DNA of 64,000 nt from positions 32,815,402 through 32,879,401 of the forward strand of contig CM057230.1 in the NCBI GenBank assembly GCA_029891385.1, in the 5' to 3' direction. A model generated the notes under the pieces. It was not told where the DNA came from. It made no database searches and saw nothing but the letters and a program-made list of their open reading frames with translations. The translations under genes were made by a program, and so were the position numbers. The DNA is from Erythroxylum novogranatense. Lineage: Eukaryota > Streptophyta > Magnoliopsida > Malpighiales > Erythroxylaceae. Positions 1 to 11,470 of this stretch are shown one piece after another; the stretch's first letter is position 1, and each line of letters begins with the position of its first letter.

Positions 1-468
1 TACTTGCATAATTGCTATGAGGAGACTATCATTGACACTGGAATTGAATATCCATATAATTGTCTCATAGTAGGTCAATCCAATATACTAACTACCCTTA
101 GTAAGCATCCATTTGTTGACTCTAAACAACTCATGTCTACAACTTATGAGATCTATTGCTTGATTCAATCAAGAAGTATAACATATGCTAGTCTATTCAG
201 ATTAATGATATTCTATCTCATTAATCCTATGTCTAGGGAAAATTTAGATACTAATATAATTATACATGATAAGAGTCTCACTGTCATGATCTCATCATGA
301 TTTCCTCTATCCTATGCTTTATATAAAGAACTTCATTAAATCAATTTAAGATCAACATCAAATCCATAAAGTATGAACATCGAAATAATGAAAAATGCCT
401 TTATTAATTATAAGATGATTTGTATAGTAAGTGCTAAAGGTGATTGCCTTTATAGAACTTTTCTAACA
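1..468 (-). repeat. copia-1 3' LTR, partial
   Basis: This stretch aligns by eye with 7640-8112, including the shared blocks around the words CTATCATTGACA and GTGCTAAAGGTGATTGCC. It ends in CTAACA at 463-468, matching the CTAACA end of the copia-3 LTRs. Next to it lies the tract complementary to a polypurine stretch. The open frame at 4-300 is an LTR artefact. Confidence 0.75.
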
Positions 469-469
469 A

Positions 470-2870
470 ACTCCTACTTATACTAAAGCCAATCACCTTG
501 ATATCTAATACCATAGGCGTGTATATGTGACACAAAACTCTTTTAGGAAATAGGCTTAGTTAACGGATCAACTATATTCTGATCGGTGGGAACTCTCTCT
601 ATCTTGACATCATTTCTACCAATGATTTCTCTAATCAAATGGTAGCATCTACGTAGATGTTTGAACTTCTGATGAGACCTTAGTTCCTTCACCTACGCTA
701 TAGCCCCATTGTTATCACAATACAACTACACTGGGTCAGCAATGCTTGTAACCATACCAAGTTATATGATGAATTTTTTGATCCAAACCACTTCCTTTGC
801 CACTTTTGAAGTTGCAATGTACTCTGCCTTTGTTATCGCATCTATAGTCGTCTCTTTTTTAGAACTTTTCTAATTGACTGCACCACCATTTAGTGTGAAT
901 ACATATCTGGACTGCGATCTAGAGTCATCCTTATCGGATTGAAAACTGGCATCAGTATACCTGCTTATCACAAGATCACCTTCTTTATATACCAAGAATA
1001 CATCCTTAGTTCTTCTCAAGTACTTAAAGATATTCTTGACAGCCACCCAATGACCCTCACTAGGGTATGACTGGTATTTACTCGTACCATTTAGAGCATA
1101 CGATACATTGGGCCTAATACATAACATAACTTATATGAATAATCCTATAGATGAAGCATAAGGAATCAAACTTATGCGAGTCCTCTCATCTTGTGTCTTT
1201 GGACACATAGATCTACAGAGTGTAATCCCATGTACTATAAGAAGATAACCTCTCTTGGACTGCTCTATGCTAAACCTCTTTAACATCTAGTCTACATATG
1301 TAGACTAAGAAAAACCAATCAACCTCTTAGTTCTATCTCTATATACCCTTATCCCCAAAATATAAGTTGCTTCTCCAAGGTCTTTTATAGAGAAGTTCTT
1401 AGCTAACTAAATTTTAACTTATTGTAAAGTTAAAACATCGTTTCCTATTAGCAATATGTCATCTACATACAGTACAAGGAACAGGATTGCACTCCTACTA
1501 ACCTTCTTATACACACATGACTCATCCAAATTTTGTGAGAAACCAAACTCTTTGATTGTCTCATCAATTGGGATATTCCAACTCCTAAATGTTTGCTTCA
1601 ATCCATAAATGGATTTCTGAAGCTTGCATACCTTTTCTTCATTCATGGATATGAAACCATCAGGTTGTGTCATATACACATCCTCAATTAGGTTTCCATT
1701 AAGGAAAGTCATCTTCACATCTAATTTCCATATCTCATAATCATAATGAGTGGCAATGGCTAGGAGTATCCTAATGGATTTAAGCATAGCTACTGGGATA
1801 AACGTTTCTTCATAGTCAACACCTTGCCTTTGATGATAAGTTTTAGCTACAAGCCTAACTTTATAGGTAACTACATTACCTTCCATGTCAGTTTTCTTCT
1901 TGAAAACCCATTTGTACCCTATAGGTTTTATTCCTTCATATGGGTCAACCAAAGCCTATAATTGGTTTTCATACATAGAATCCATTTCAGATTTCCTTCT
2001 TCATAGCTAGTAGGCTCATCATCTTCTATGAGCTATATGTCATTATGTTCACTTATGAAAAATTCGTATCTCTCGTGAACATGACGTATCCTACCTTACC
2101 TACAAACTTCTTGTGTGTCGGAAGGTCTATGTAGTTGACCTGCACCTGTTTGAACATCTTCAACTTCCACAAGTTCAATTTTGTTCCCACTATCTTCTCT
2201 TAGAAGAAACTCTTTCTCTAAAAAGACAAAATTTTTTGAAACAAACATCTTTTGTTTCAAAACATGGTAGAACTAATATCCTATAGTTTCTTTAGGATAT
2301 CTTACAAACAGATACTTGTCAGATTTAGCTCAAGCTTATTTGGCAGAATCTGCTTTACATAAGTAGGACAACCTCAAACTTTCATATAAGAAAGATAGGA
2401 TTTTTTTTTAGTCCATATCTCATATGGAGTAATATCAACTGACTTGGGTGGGACTATGTTTAATACATAAACAGAAAATTCGAGTGCATACCCCCAAAAG
2501 GATTTTGGTAAATTCGCTAAACCCATCATAGACCTCATTATGTCTAATAAGGTTTGGTTTCTCCTCTCAGTTACACCATTATACTGTGGCGTGTAAAGTG
2601 GAGTCCACTAGGACAATATTCCATTATCCCTGAGATAATCCAAAAACTTTTGGCTTAAGTATTCACCACTTCGATCCGATCGAAGTGATTTAATACTTCT
2701 CCTAAGTTGTTTCTCAACTTCATTTTTGAATTCTTTGAACCTTTCAAAGGCTTTAGACTTGTATCTCTTAAGATACATATGCCCATATCGAGAATGATCA
2801 TCGATACAAGTAATGAAGTATACAAAACCACTTTTGACAGGTATAGACATCGGACTATATACATCAGTAT
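470..2870 (-). pseudogene. copia-1 pol remnant (integrase, RT, RNase H)
   Basis: Degenerate Pol polyprotein. The integrase core lies near 2850-2608 (ITCIDDHSRYGH, then SDRSGEY), followed by the ERRNQT motif near 2560. Reverse transcriptase is clearest at 1952-1419, with KWVFKKKTD, the LDVKMTFLNG block and the catalytic LYVDDILL near 1460. RNase H pieces lie at 1127-870 (TDASFQSDKDDS). Stops and frameshifts separate the pieces, so no functional enzyme is made. The protease and the zinc-binding start of integrase are absent: gag runs almost directly into the integrase core. Confidence 0.85.
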
Positions 2871-2903
2871 GTATTATGTCTAAAAGTCATCAGATGCCTT
2901 TTT

Positions 2904-3710
2904 CTACTTTAAGGACTCTAAATAAGCATTATAGTTTCTCTTCCAGTGGCCATCTTTGCCACAATGGAAGCAAGTTCCCTTCAGGGCAGTCTTCTTTGCT
3001 TTCTTGACACCTCCCTTAGGCCCTATGAACTTCTTCTTCTTTTGGCTCTTTTTTTTCGAACCAGAAGAGTCCACTAATATCACAACCTTGTCCTTGCAGA
3101 TAGATGGTTCAACTGCCTTGAGCATGTTGACCAACTCAAAATTTGTGCTGGATATATTGTTCATCCGATAGTTAAATACAAATTGTGAGTAACTATCGGT
3201 TAAACTTGTCAGAATTAAGTCGATACTTAATTCATGATCTAAAAGAAAACCTAAGGAGGTCAATCGCTTGATGTAAGCATTCATCTTCAGAGTGTACTGT
3301 ACTGGAGATGTCCCCTCAACTATCTTAGTGCGAAAGAGCAATCACAAAGTCTCAAACCTTTCAGACTTTGCTTGCTCATAAAAGAGCTCCCTAAGATGAT
3401 ATACTATAGAATGAGCATCCATAGTCTCGTGCTGCTTTTACAACTCTGGTGACATAATGGCTAGCATAATACAACTAACCATCTCACTATCATCGAGATG
3501 CTTCCCATATGCCCTTTGATCATTATCAAAAGCATCAGCAACAGGGGAATTGGGAAGTGGTTCTTTCAAGACATAACAAAGCTTCTCAAACTTGAGAACC
3601 ATTCTCAAATTCATGAGCTAGTTAAGGAAGTTTGGTCCAGTCAACTTGTTAGCTTCCATCAATGACCTTAGATTCACACTAGCACTTATGGTGTGACTCA
3701 GGCAATAGTA
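2904..3710 (-). pseudogene. copia-1 gag remnant
   Basis: Nucleocapsid precursor of the element. The frame 3341-2904 matches the C-terminal half of the copia-3 Gag (the DSYSQFVFNYRMN block, then a lysine-rich stretch and a zinc knuckle). Earlier codons up to about 3710 (NLRSLMEANKLTGPNF) are in the same family but interrupted by stops. The knuckle reads CFHCGKDGHWKRNY: the fourth metal ligand, cysteine in copia-3, is tyrosine here, so zinc binding should be lost even without the stops. Confidence 0.8.
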
Positions 3711-4324
3711 ACCTTTCTTCAAAGAGATAAAAATTAGAATGTACTTAAATGCATGTTTATAAGGACTTTAATAATACGCATTATGACTCCCACTATTTGC
3801 ACAAATTCATAACCCTCAATATAAATCCCAGAGAAATCGTAGAGAAATTCTCCTAGTGAGTTGATATCCAATATCCTTAAGAATGACCTTGGGTTTGCCC
3901 AACAAGCCACCTTAGTTCAACCGATAGGTATCGATCATACCAATTGGATCTCCAATGCAACTATAGAATCTAGTGCTATCAACTGTTGATATGTGCACAC
4001 TCATTGGGCTATTAACTCTTGACACGTGTACATTTAATATACACTAGCCAACTTCACCTCTGTCTATGTTGATCTTGGGTTTGCCCAACAAGCCACGCTT
4101 CAAGTTAAAACTGACCCATTAATCCAAAAATCCTATTTTCATGGTTCAAACATATCCGTGTAAAGCGGGTTTGGGTTTGCCCAATAACCCTAAATTTAAT
4201 AGTACTTTAGTTCTCACCATCTTAAAGGAAGGCGTTAGTTTTAATATTCTAATTGAGGGGTTTGACTAAGGTCTTATCTAACTTAGATGGTCTTATACAT
4301 ATAACTTATATGTATACATATACA

Positions 4325-4620
4325 TATAGTTACTATAACTACATGGTATAATATGGACTACCCAAGCAAATTGGGCTTAAGCCCATAACCATCCATCATG
4401 CAAGCCCACACATTCTCCTAACCATGCATTCTCTAATGCATATATGTAAACACATCATTTTTTATGACCTTATGGATCCTAACACTTGGATCTAAGCCCA
4501 ATCCAACACTTAGATTTATCATCTTCCTTTTACTAACTTGGTTAAAATTACTTTTGTATATTATTTCGATTGGAATTAATATTAATCTAATTAATATGAA
4601 TTCCTAATTCCAAAAATTAA

Positions 4621-4663
<43 letters not shown>

Positions 4664-5625
4664 GTATGTATAGTTACTATAACTACATGGTATGATATGG
4701 ACTACCTAATCAAATTAGGCCTAAGCCCATAACCATCCATCATGTAAGCCCACACATTCTCCTAACTATGCATTCTCTAATGCATATATATAAACACATC
4801 ATTTTGGTTATGACATCTTATAGATCCTAACACTTGGATCTAAGCCTAATCCAACACTTAGGGGGCGGTTGGTTTCTATGAGAGAATGATAATAGGAATG
4901 AGAATAAATATAGTGAGAAATGAGAATGGATATTATCATTATAATTATGATGATTGGTTAAGAGGAAAGAATGATTACCAATACCATTGATTGTGGTTGG
5001 TTTGTGAAAATAATGTAATTAATTAATTACAATATATTAATTAATTAAAATAAATTAAAATATTATAATTAATTAATTAGAGTATTTTAATTAATGAATA
5101 AATTATATTTCAATTAATTATATTGTAACTAATTATTATTTTAATTAATTATAATGCAATTAATTAATTAATTATAATATTTTAATTAATTATATTGTAA
5201 TTAATTAATTATAATATTTTAATTAATTATATTGTAATTAATTAATTATAATATTTTAATTAACTAATTAATAACAATATTTTAATTAATGAATAATTAT
5301 ATTTTGATTAATTAATTTTATTTAATTAATTAGTATTAAAATATTTTTTTAAAATAAGTCTCCACTAAAAAATGAGTTTCATTCCTCTACTAAATGGGGG
5401 GATGGGTGGGGGTATGATTCTCCAAAAGTCAGATATCAAACCATTACCCCTATAATCATAATCAACAACCAACCACTCACTTTTCATTCCTTACCCATTA
5501 ATTAATTAATAACAATACCATCTTCCTTTTACTAACTTGGCTAAAATTACTTTTGTAAGTTATTTAGATTGGGATTAATATTAATATAATTAACATGAAT
5601 TCCAAATTCAAAAATTAATTCATAA
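4325..5625. repeat. Local direct duplication, second copy interrupted
   Basis: The block beginning TATAGTTACTATAACTACAT at 4325 recurs at 4669. Both copies continue through GCCCACACATTCTCCTAAC and CCAACACTTAG. Copy one runs on without interruption into CATCTTCCTTTTACTAAC at 4520. Copy two is interrupted after 4860 and resumes with CATCTTCC at 5519. A TA/TATG microsatellite (4624-4670) sits at the junction between the copies. Confidence 0.8.
4861..5510. mobile_element. AT-rich MITE-like insertion
   Basis: The insertion is defined by the uninterrupted sister copy at 4500-4530. The left end begins GGGGGCGGTTGGTTT. Near the right end, the reverse complement contains GTGGTTGGTTGTTGATTATG, an imperfect inverted counterpart. 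The interior is dominated by TTAATTAA words and includes a roughly 37-bp unit repeated about three times at 5157-5275. No transposase is present. The exact right end and the target duplication are unclear; TTA is possible. Confidence 0.5.
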
Positions 5626-6399
5626 TTAATTTACCTTAAAATAATCATTTGATGTCCAAAATTAAATAACTTCAATTTTGTCATACATGCCAATTTTCTA
5701 GTCTTACAAAAAATCTATTGCTTTACTAAAATTAATTCAAAATAATTTCTATAATTTTAAAATTTTTCAAAACATCAAATCATCATTCCAAGCGCCTCTA
5801 GGTCATTTCATCTTTGAAACAACGATAAACAACAAAAATTATAAATATGATTTTAAAATTTTCTGAAATTAAAGTTCAAGAAAAATCATTTATGCATTCA
5901 TAAAACATCAAATGAACACATTTTATTACATAAAAATATTTTTAAGGTTCGGAATCGAAATATAAACATACAAAATATCAAACAAAACAGATCCTACAAC
6001 TTTTAGAATCATCCAGATCTGAAAATTATTTGATAAAATTATTAAATTTTAAATAATTTTATAAAATTACAGAGGCATAAACACATCCTAAATATGTTCA
6101 TATAATTTTTTAGAATCAAATTCCCAAAAATCATGTATAACCTTGTCAATTTAGCCAATAAACATCATATGCCCAGCAGAAAGATAGATTTCATGCATGT
6201 TCTTGTAAATTTGAAATTAAATATTTTAATCATATTAAAAATATTTCAATCAAATTGAATCATTCACATGCAGTTTATGAATAGATTGGTGAAAGAAAAT
6301 CATGAAAACCATTTTTTAATTTTTAATTTCGAATAAAACGTTACATGACTCTAAGTTGTCATAACCATGAAAATAGTTTTCACATTTCATATATGTTAC

Positions 6400-8112
6400 A
6401 TCTAACAAGGCACAAGATAGCTTTGAAGGTTTCAATCATGCATCTCATACATAATATTTACCAAATATACGCAGCAGAAAATAAAATGAAACCTCAAAAA
6501 TTAGATCTACTCATGCATATAACTATAGAAAACAAAAACATGAGATGTAATATGTTTACATACCTTTCTGACGATCTCTTTCATTCTTTAATCTTCTTCG
6601 CATTGGGTTGTCGTAAACCATAATGATCAACATAGATTGTCTCTAATGAAAGTCCACACGAAGATAGAAGGATGAAATTTCATTACGAGATGGCTAGAGT
6701 TTTTTCTTTGTGCTAACAAAGATAAGAACTCTTGTGAGAGTTAGAGAGAAAAAGAGTTTGTGTATGAGAAAGAACCTTTCATTCATTTGTGTCTTATACA
6801 AGACACACAAAAATGATGATTATTTGCTGTCCTCTTTGGCCTCCCATAACATCATCATTAATGGGAAGTTAATGGTCATGAATAACATGCATTAATGGAA
6901 GTTATGGGAAGTTAATGACCATGAATAACATCAAAGGAAGTTTTGGGAAGTTAATAACCAAATTGGTAGCCAACAACACTTGTTTCTAATCGATTCCATG
7001 CAATGTTTTCTACCATGATCACATTGCGATACAATCCTGAAGCACTCTCTCATATCCTGAATCACCATTTAAGACCATTTTACTCATCCTTTGGATCTCC
7101 TATGTGTGTGACCCATTAGGTTCCTAGTTATGTTGGCCACTTGAATTAACACTTAATTCAAGTAAGTCAAGAGCAGCATTTAACATGTCATGAACCCCAA
7201 TTGACCGAAAAGTTAGTGTTTTAGCCATGAACCGATCCATACGCAATGTTGTCATGTAATTTTTCATTTAACCATCTATACCTACTTGGTTCAGAGTATG
7301 GTAAAAGTGTCAACTCCCACTAGACTGACTATGTCACATCTAGTCCAAGTGATATTATATCTTGTCTTGAGAATATCATTACTCTATGTATCATTGTAGA
7401 CTCTCTTCATGACACATATCTACTCTGGCTAGAGACTCTCAAGTAATGATCCCGACAAGAGGTTGTAGGTATCATCTCCTTCTATCAGGAGTGGTAAATC
7501 CTTTATTGGCTACTCAATTACCTCCGAATACCTCAAGCTGTACCCAATCACCACTCTATGAGTAAACTCTAAAAGGCATTGATGAATGGAGTCAAAACAC
7601 AAGATCAGTATCCGAGATATCTTTGATCACCTCAAGCCAAAGGATACTTGTATCATTGCTATGATGGGACTATCATTGACAATGGAGTAGAATATCCATA
7701 TAATTGTCTGATAGTAGGTCAATCCAATGTACTTACTACCCTTAGTAAGCATCCATATGTTAATTATAAACAAGTCATATCTACAGCTTATGAGATCTAC
7801 TGCTTGATCTAATCAAGGAGTATAATATATGCTAGCCTATCTGGATTAATGATATCTTATTTCATTAATCCTATGACGAGAAAAAGTTTAGATACAAAAA
7901 TAATTACACATGATGGAAATCTTATTATTATGATCTCATCATGATTTCTTCCGTGCCATGTCTTGTATCAAGGATTTCATTAAATTAATTTAAGATCAAC
8001 ATCAAATCCATAAATGTATGAACATCGAAATAATTAAAATTGCCTCTATTAACCATAAAATAAATTGTACAATAAGTGCTAAAGGTGATTGCCATTAGAG
8101 CATTTATCTAAT
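6400..8112 (-). repeat. copia-1 5' LTR (start approximate)
   Basis: The right part matches the partial LTR at 1-468. The middle (7090-7600, with CCCATTAGGTTCC and GTTGGCCACTTG) matches the LTRs of copia-2 and copia-3. The inner end is placed near 6400 because GCATCTCATACATA at about 6440 resembles the beginning of the copia-2 LTR; no primer-binding site is visible. The length of about 1.7 kb fits the 1.66 kb estimated for the copia-2 LTR. Confidence 0.6.
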
Positions 8113-8129
8113 ATCTTCACTTGAGCATT

Positions 8130-8590
8130 ATGAATAATCTATTAGGGCTTGTGTCCTCTATTCACCATATTTCTACAATTGTAGATAAGGATACTTGGTT
8201 GGGGAAGTCTTCAGGCTCATTCACCAACAAGTGATGCAAGGACTTCTTTAGTCTCGAAAGTTTATTGGTATAAACTTTTATAGAGTAAACAAGTCTCTCT
8301 AAAAGTGGTATTCAACTTATGTTTGGCTATTAACGAGAAATTAAGGACAAACTGCATGGTGCAAATTTCATCTCATGTACTTGCTCTCTTTGCCATCAAG
8401 AATTTAAGCCTCCTTGACCATTTATTTTTTTAATTGTGAGTATACCAAGCCAACATGGCTAAATATGCAAAAGGTTAACAATCTATCGTCTTTAGTGAGC
8501 ACATGGCGTGATATTGTGAATTAGAGCATTGACTTAAAATGGAGAAGTAAGGAAAATGTGATTAAATTTAAATCTCTTTTGACACTACTA
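8130..8590 (+). pseudogene. LINE ORF2 C-terminal (zf-RVT) remnant
   Basis: Translation in shifting frames gives pieces such as LCLAINEKL, a cysteine-containing SLCHQEF and LLDHLFF. These follow the pattern of the zinc-binding reverse-transcriptase-associated domain at the end of plant L1-type ORF2 (WLA-N-RL, CxLC, HLFF-C). Frames are broken throughout. The assignment rests on remembered family patterns and is tentative. Confidence 0.4.
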
Positions 8591-8599
8591 TTTACTATA

Positions 8600-9700
8600 T
8601 ACACCTACACACACACACACAAAAGAATAAGAGAGAATTTCAAGAAAAATTTAGTTAATCCATGAGTTGATGAGCCATATTATTGAACATCTTATTATTA
8701 CTCATAATCATCCTCATATTTGATGTTTAAACTTGGTTTTAACTTTTTCTATGATTAAGTTAGTAGTATTTGTATTGCTTGATTTTCTTATAGTTGGTCC
8801 TTTAATTGGCTAAATTTTACTACTGCAACTCTTATTTTTTAATTTAATTTTCCCTTTTTAAAAAAAAAATAAAATCTCACTATAGGTGTTCCCCTTTAAT
8901 CGGAAGGAAATTGCTGAAAATGAAACTAAAATATAATGCAAAACGTCTCTAACTATCAACATTGGACAGCATAGCAAATGATAAAACCACACAACTTTGC
9001 ATTGGAATGAAACTCCTTAACGTAAAAAATCAAATTTATTCACAATTGGGATCAAACAAGAGATATGCTTGAAATGAAATCACAAGATGGACCACATCCT
9101 CTCATACACAAAATTTCATTTTCTTCAATACTATATTGAGTCTAGTTTTCTTTTTATCACTATATTTTAGGCCGATTTTCTAATCTTTTACACTAACTGA
9201 AGATTTTTTTTGTTTCACTAGTGTTAATGCTTCACTGAATAGAAATTGTTATTGGAAGCAAAATCTTTAATAATCGCAAGTCTTTTATCTAGCTATATTC
9301 AGATGTTTGAATGTTTTGTGTAACGACGAGACACCTGATATCTTCATCACTTTTTTGTCGTATTATATCTACGTCGTCAGCTATATGCTTCTTCTTTATG
9401 AACCAAAATTCAACACGGAAAGGAATTACTTGACTGGCTGATGACCGTTGATTGCTAAGATTTCTGAAGTCAAGCTGTACCAAGACAAAGACAATGAACA
9501 TCCAGTTCCCCCATGGACCACTAATTAAAAGTCGGTGGGAAGTAATATTTCAAAGATGAAGAATAATGAAGCCTTCCGCACTAGATGCTGAGAAAACTAA
9601 AATTCAAATGTTTAAAGTAAATAATAAACGCGATCTATTGACTGCCCAATTAATTGCCAAGCCCAATCATGAAGTTTGTTATTGCCTTGACTCCAAAACC
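8600..9700. other. Non-coding stretch upstream of the bHLH gene
   Basis: Mostly AT-rich sequence with a short CA repeat near 8609 and poly-T and poly-A runs. A 70-codon open frame on the minus strand (9501-9289) has no recognisable domain. The last few hundred bases presumably contain the bHLH promoter. I see no other gene. Confidence 0.5.
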
Positions 9701-9703
9701 TTC

Positions 9704-9711
9704 TATAAATA
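9704..9711 (+). promoter_or_regulatory. TATA box of the bHLH gene
   Basis: TATAAATA lies 90 bases before the chosen start codon. The usual plant spacing puts transcription start near 9735. An upstream in-frame ATG at 9716 would then fall before the transcript starts. Confidence 0.6.
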
Positions 9712-9793
9712 ACCCATGAACATACAATATATGCGTTTCAAAACTTCAAGAACTTTGTTTTCTTTCTTTTGCTTCAAATTTTGCAATACTGTA

Positions 9794-11079
9794 ATGGAAA
9801 ATATTAACATTAGCTCATATAAGCATAAAAGAAAAATGAAAGAGAGAGAAAGGAGAACGCATATGAAAGATCTCACAGCTGTTCTTGCTTCTTTGCTTCC
9901 TTCACAATCCAACAAGGTTTACGATGTTGTATTGTCCACGATCATCCCCTAAATTAAACAACAATTGAGAGTAACTAAACAACAATTTCTTGCATGCTTG
10001 CAGTTCACAATACCTAGATTGCTGGATGAAGCAACGAGGCACGTGAAGAACTTGCAGGAGAAAATAGAGAAGCTGAAGCAAGTTAGGAATGAATTATCTG
10101 AAGAACGTCATATTTCTTGCATGGAAAATGATATGAAGTTGCTTCAGGCAGTTCCAGTAATAGACATCAACAGTTGTTTCGACGATTTTCTGGAAGTGAA
10201 TATATTCAGCAAGTGGAAGAAGCTCCTGTTGCATGATCTCATTCACGTTTTTGTGGAAGAAGGAGCTCAAGTCATAAACTTGACGTACCACGATTCCGGC
10301 AACGGTTTCACCTATACATTCAAATTAAAGGTAAATCACCTTTCCTTTTGGCTTAATACATGTTAAACACATGTAGGGTTTGAAGGGAAACTAGAAAATG
10401 GTCTAGCTAGTAGCTACCGAAGATTCACATGTATAATTAAGCATGATTTAGACTTCATGTAGAAGTAGAACGTTCTTAATTTGCCCAACCATAAGAACGA
10501 GCAATGGATTAAAATTCTTGCTTACAAGGAGCTTAAACTGGTTCCATTTAGTGTTTTTACGTCTGTGCTTTCGCAAACCCTGATTCGACATCTTATGTAA
10601 TGCTGCGTCCTTGAGAACGTACTTTCCTGCTTCGTACGAACGGAAGCCCTTATTTGGGTTGAGCACGAACCTATACAAGTTAATATAGTTTGAATAGCAA
10701 GCGGCCATACTCGGTATGTTTCCCTCTCTAAAGGCTAACTTTAATCAGTTCCAACCCATAGTTAACTTATACTGATCTATGGAATTTGATATTACCTTGA
10801 TATATATATGGTTTGATTTTAAAAGGGATTAAGAGTTTTGGCATGCATTAAAAGTGACGATAGTTTCAATTACCTTGCAGACATGCACAATAGTATACAT
10901 CAACCTTTGCCATTCTATCTTTACAGTCTTAACACTAACATTTTCAGCTCCTTCTCTCTCATTTCTTTTCATTTTATTTTCAGGCCTTGTACACCAGAGT
11001 TGGTGTAGACACTTCAAGAATTCGGGACAGATTAACAGAACTGATTTATGCTGCTACAGATATTGTTAAAAATAATTGA
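9794..11079 (+). CDS. bHLH transcription factor, bHLH162-like, three exons
   Basis: A probable nuclear DNA-binding regulator. Exons are 9794-9916, 10004-10330 and 10984-11079. Both introns are GT-AG and phase 0, and the spliced product is 181 residues ending at TGA. The basic region (residues 12-21, KERERR) keeps the Glu and the Arg pair that contact E-box DNA but has Arg in place of the usual His. Helix 1 is 24-36 (HMKDLTAVLASLLP), the loop about 37-46, and helix 2 47-66 (LLDEATRHVKNLQEKIEKLK), running into a coiled-coil-like stretch. The RRTHMK pattern and short length recall plant bHLH162/bHLH36-type proteins. The ATG at 9794 is preferred to 9716 because the latter is too close to the TATA box. 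The target genes are unknown. No stop or frameshift is seen, so it is probably functional. Confidence 0.85.
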
Positions 11080-11470
11080 CTTAATCAGAGTTTTGTTTTT
11101 CCAAAAATGACTTCATTTTGAAAATATCAAACCCCATCTATATATATACATTAATCAGATATTGGACGAATTAAAGGTTGAATCCCTTATATTAGAGTTT
11201 AGTTTTGTGAAAACCAAGTTACTTGACTAATTAGCATTCTTTTCACAAAGTTCACAGCATTTATATGCTAATCAGCAATAGCTCGAATGCATGCGTGAAA
11301 ACATAGTGCATATTTAATTGCATATTGATCCCCTTATTAAGATAGAGAATTTCTATAGATGGTATGATCCTCTTGAGATATACTCTATACGCATACTGAA
11401 TCTATAACTGATGTGGAATGAGTAGCAGATGAGTTCTTAGAGCGGGTTAAGTGTTAGGAGTTTAATTTTG
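11080..11470. other. 3' flank of the bHLH gene
   Basis: AT-rich sequence presumed to hold the 3' UTR. No gene, repeat family or clear polyadenylation signal was recognised. Confidence 0.4.

Larger units (their letters stand above)
3719..6400 (-). other. copia-1 untranslated leader between gag and 5' LTR
   Basis: No coding frame is recognisable. The gag-proximal part (3780-4260) repeats the phrase CTTGGGTTTGCCCAACAAGCC and aligns with 33850-34330 in copia-3, so it belongs to the element. It holds a local duplication (4325-4620 and 4669-5620) whose second copy carries a MITE-like insertion. From about 5640 to 6400 it is plain AT-rich sequence. Confidence 0.6.
1..8112 (-). mobile_element. copia-1: decayed Ty1/copia retrotransposon, left end outside window
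   Basis: Minus-strand LTR retrotransposon. Reading leftwards from 8112 come a 5' LTR, a long untranslated leader, gag, then integrase, reverse transcriptase and RNase H, and a partial 3' LTR ending at 468. The two LTR ends match over several hundred bases (1-468 against about 7640-8112). The gene order integrase before RT defines Ty1/copia. All reading frames are broken by stops and frameshifts, and the protease region is deleted. The primer-binding site and the exact 5' LTR start could not be recognised. The target duplication cannot be checked because the left end lies outside the window. It is related in sequence to the two copia elements in 13229-38376. Confidence 0.85.

Noticed and set aside
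9289..9501. 70-codon minus-strand frame upstream of the bHLH gene
   Set aside because: No domain, no splice or promoter support, and its length is expected by chance.
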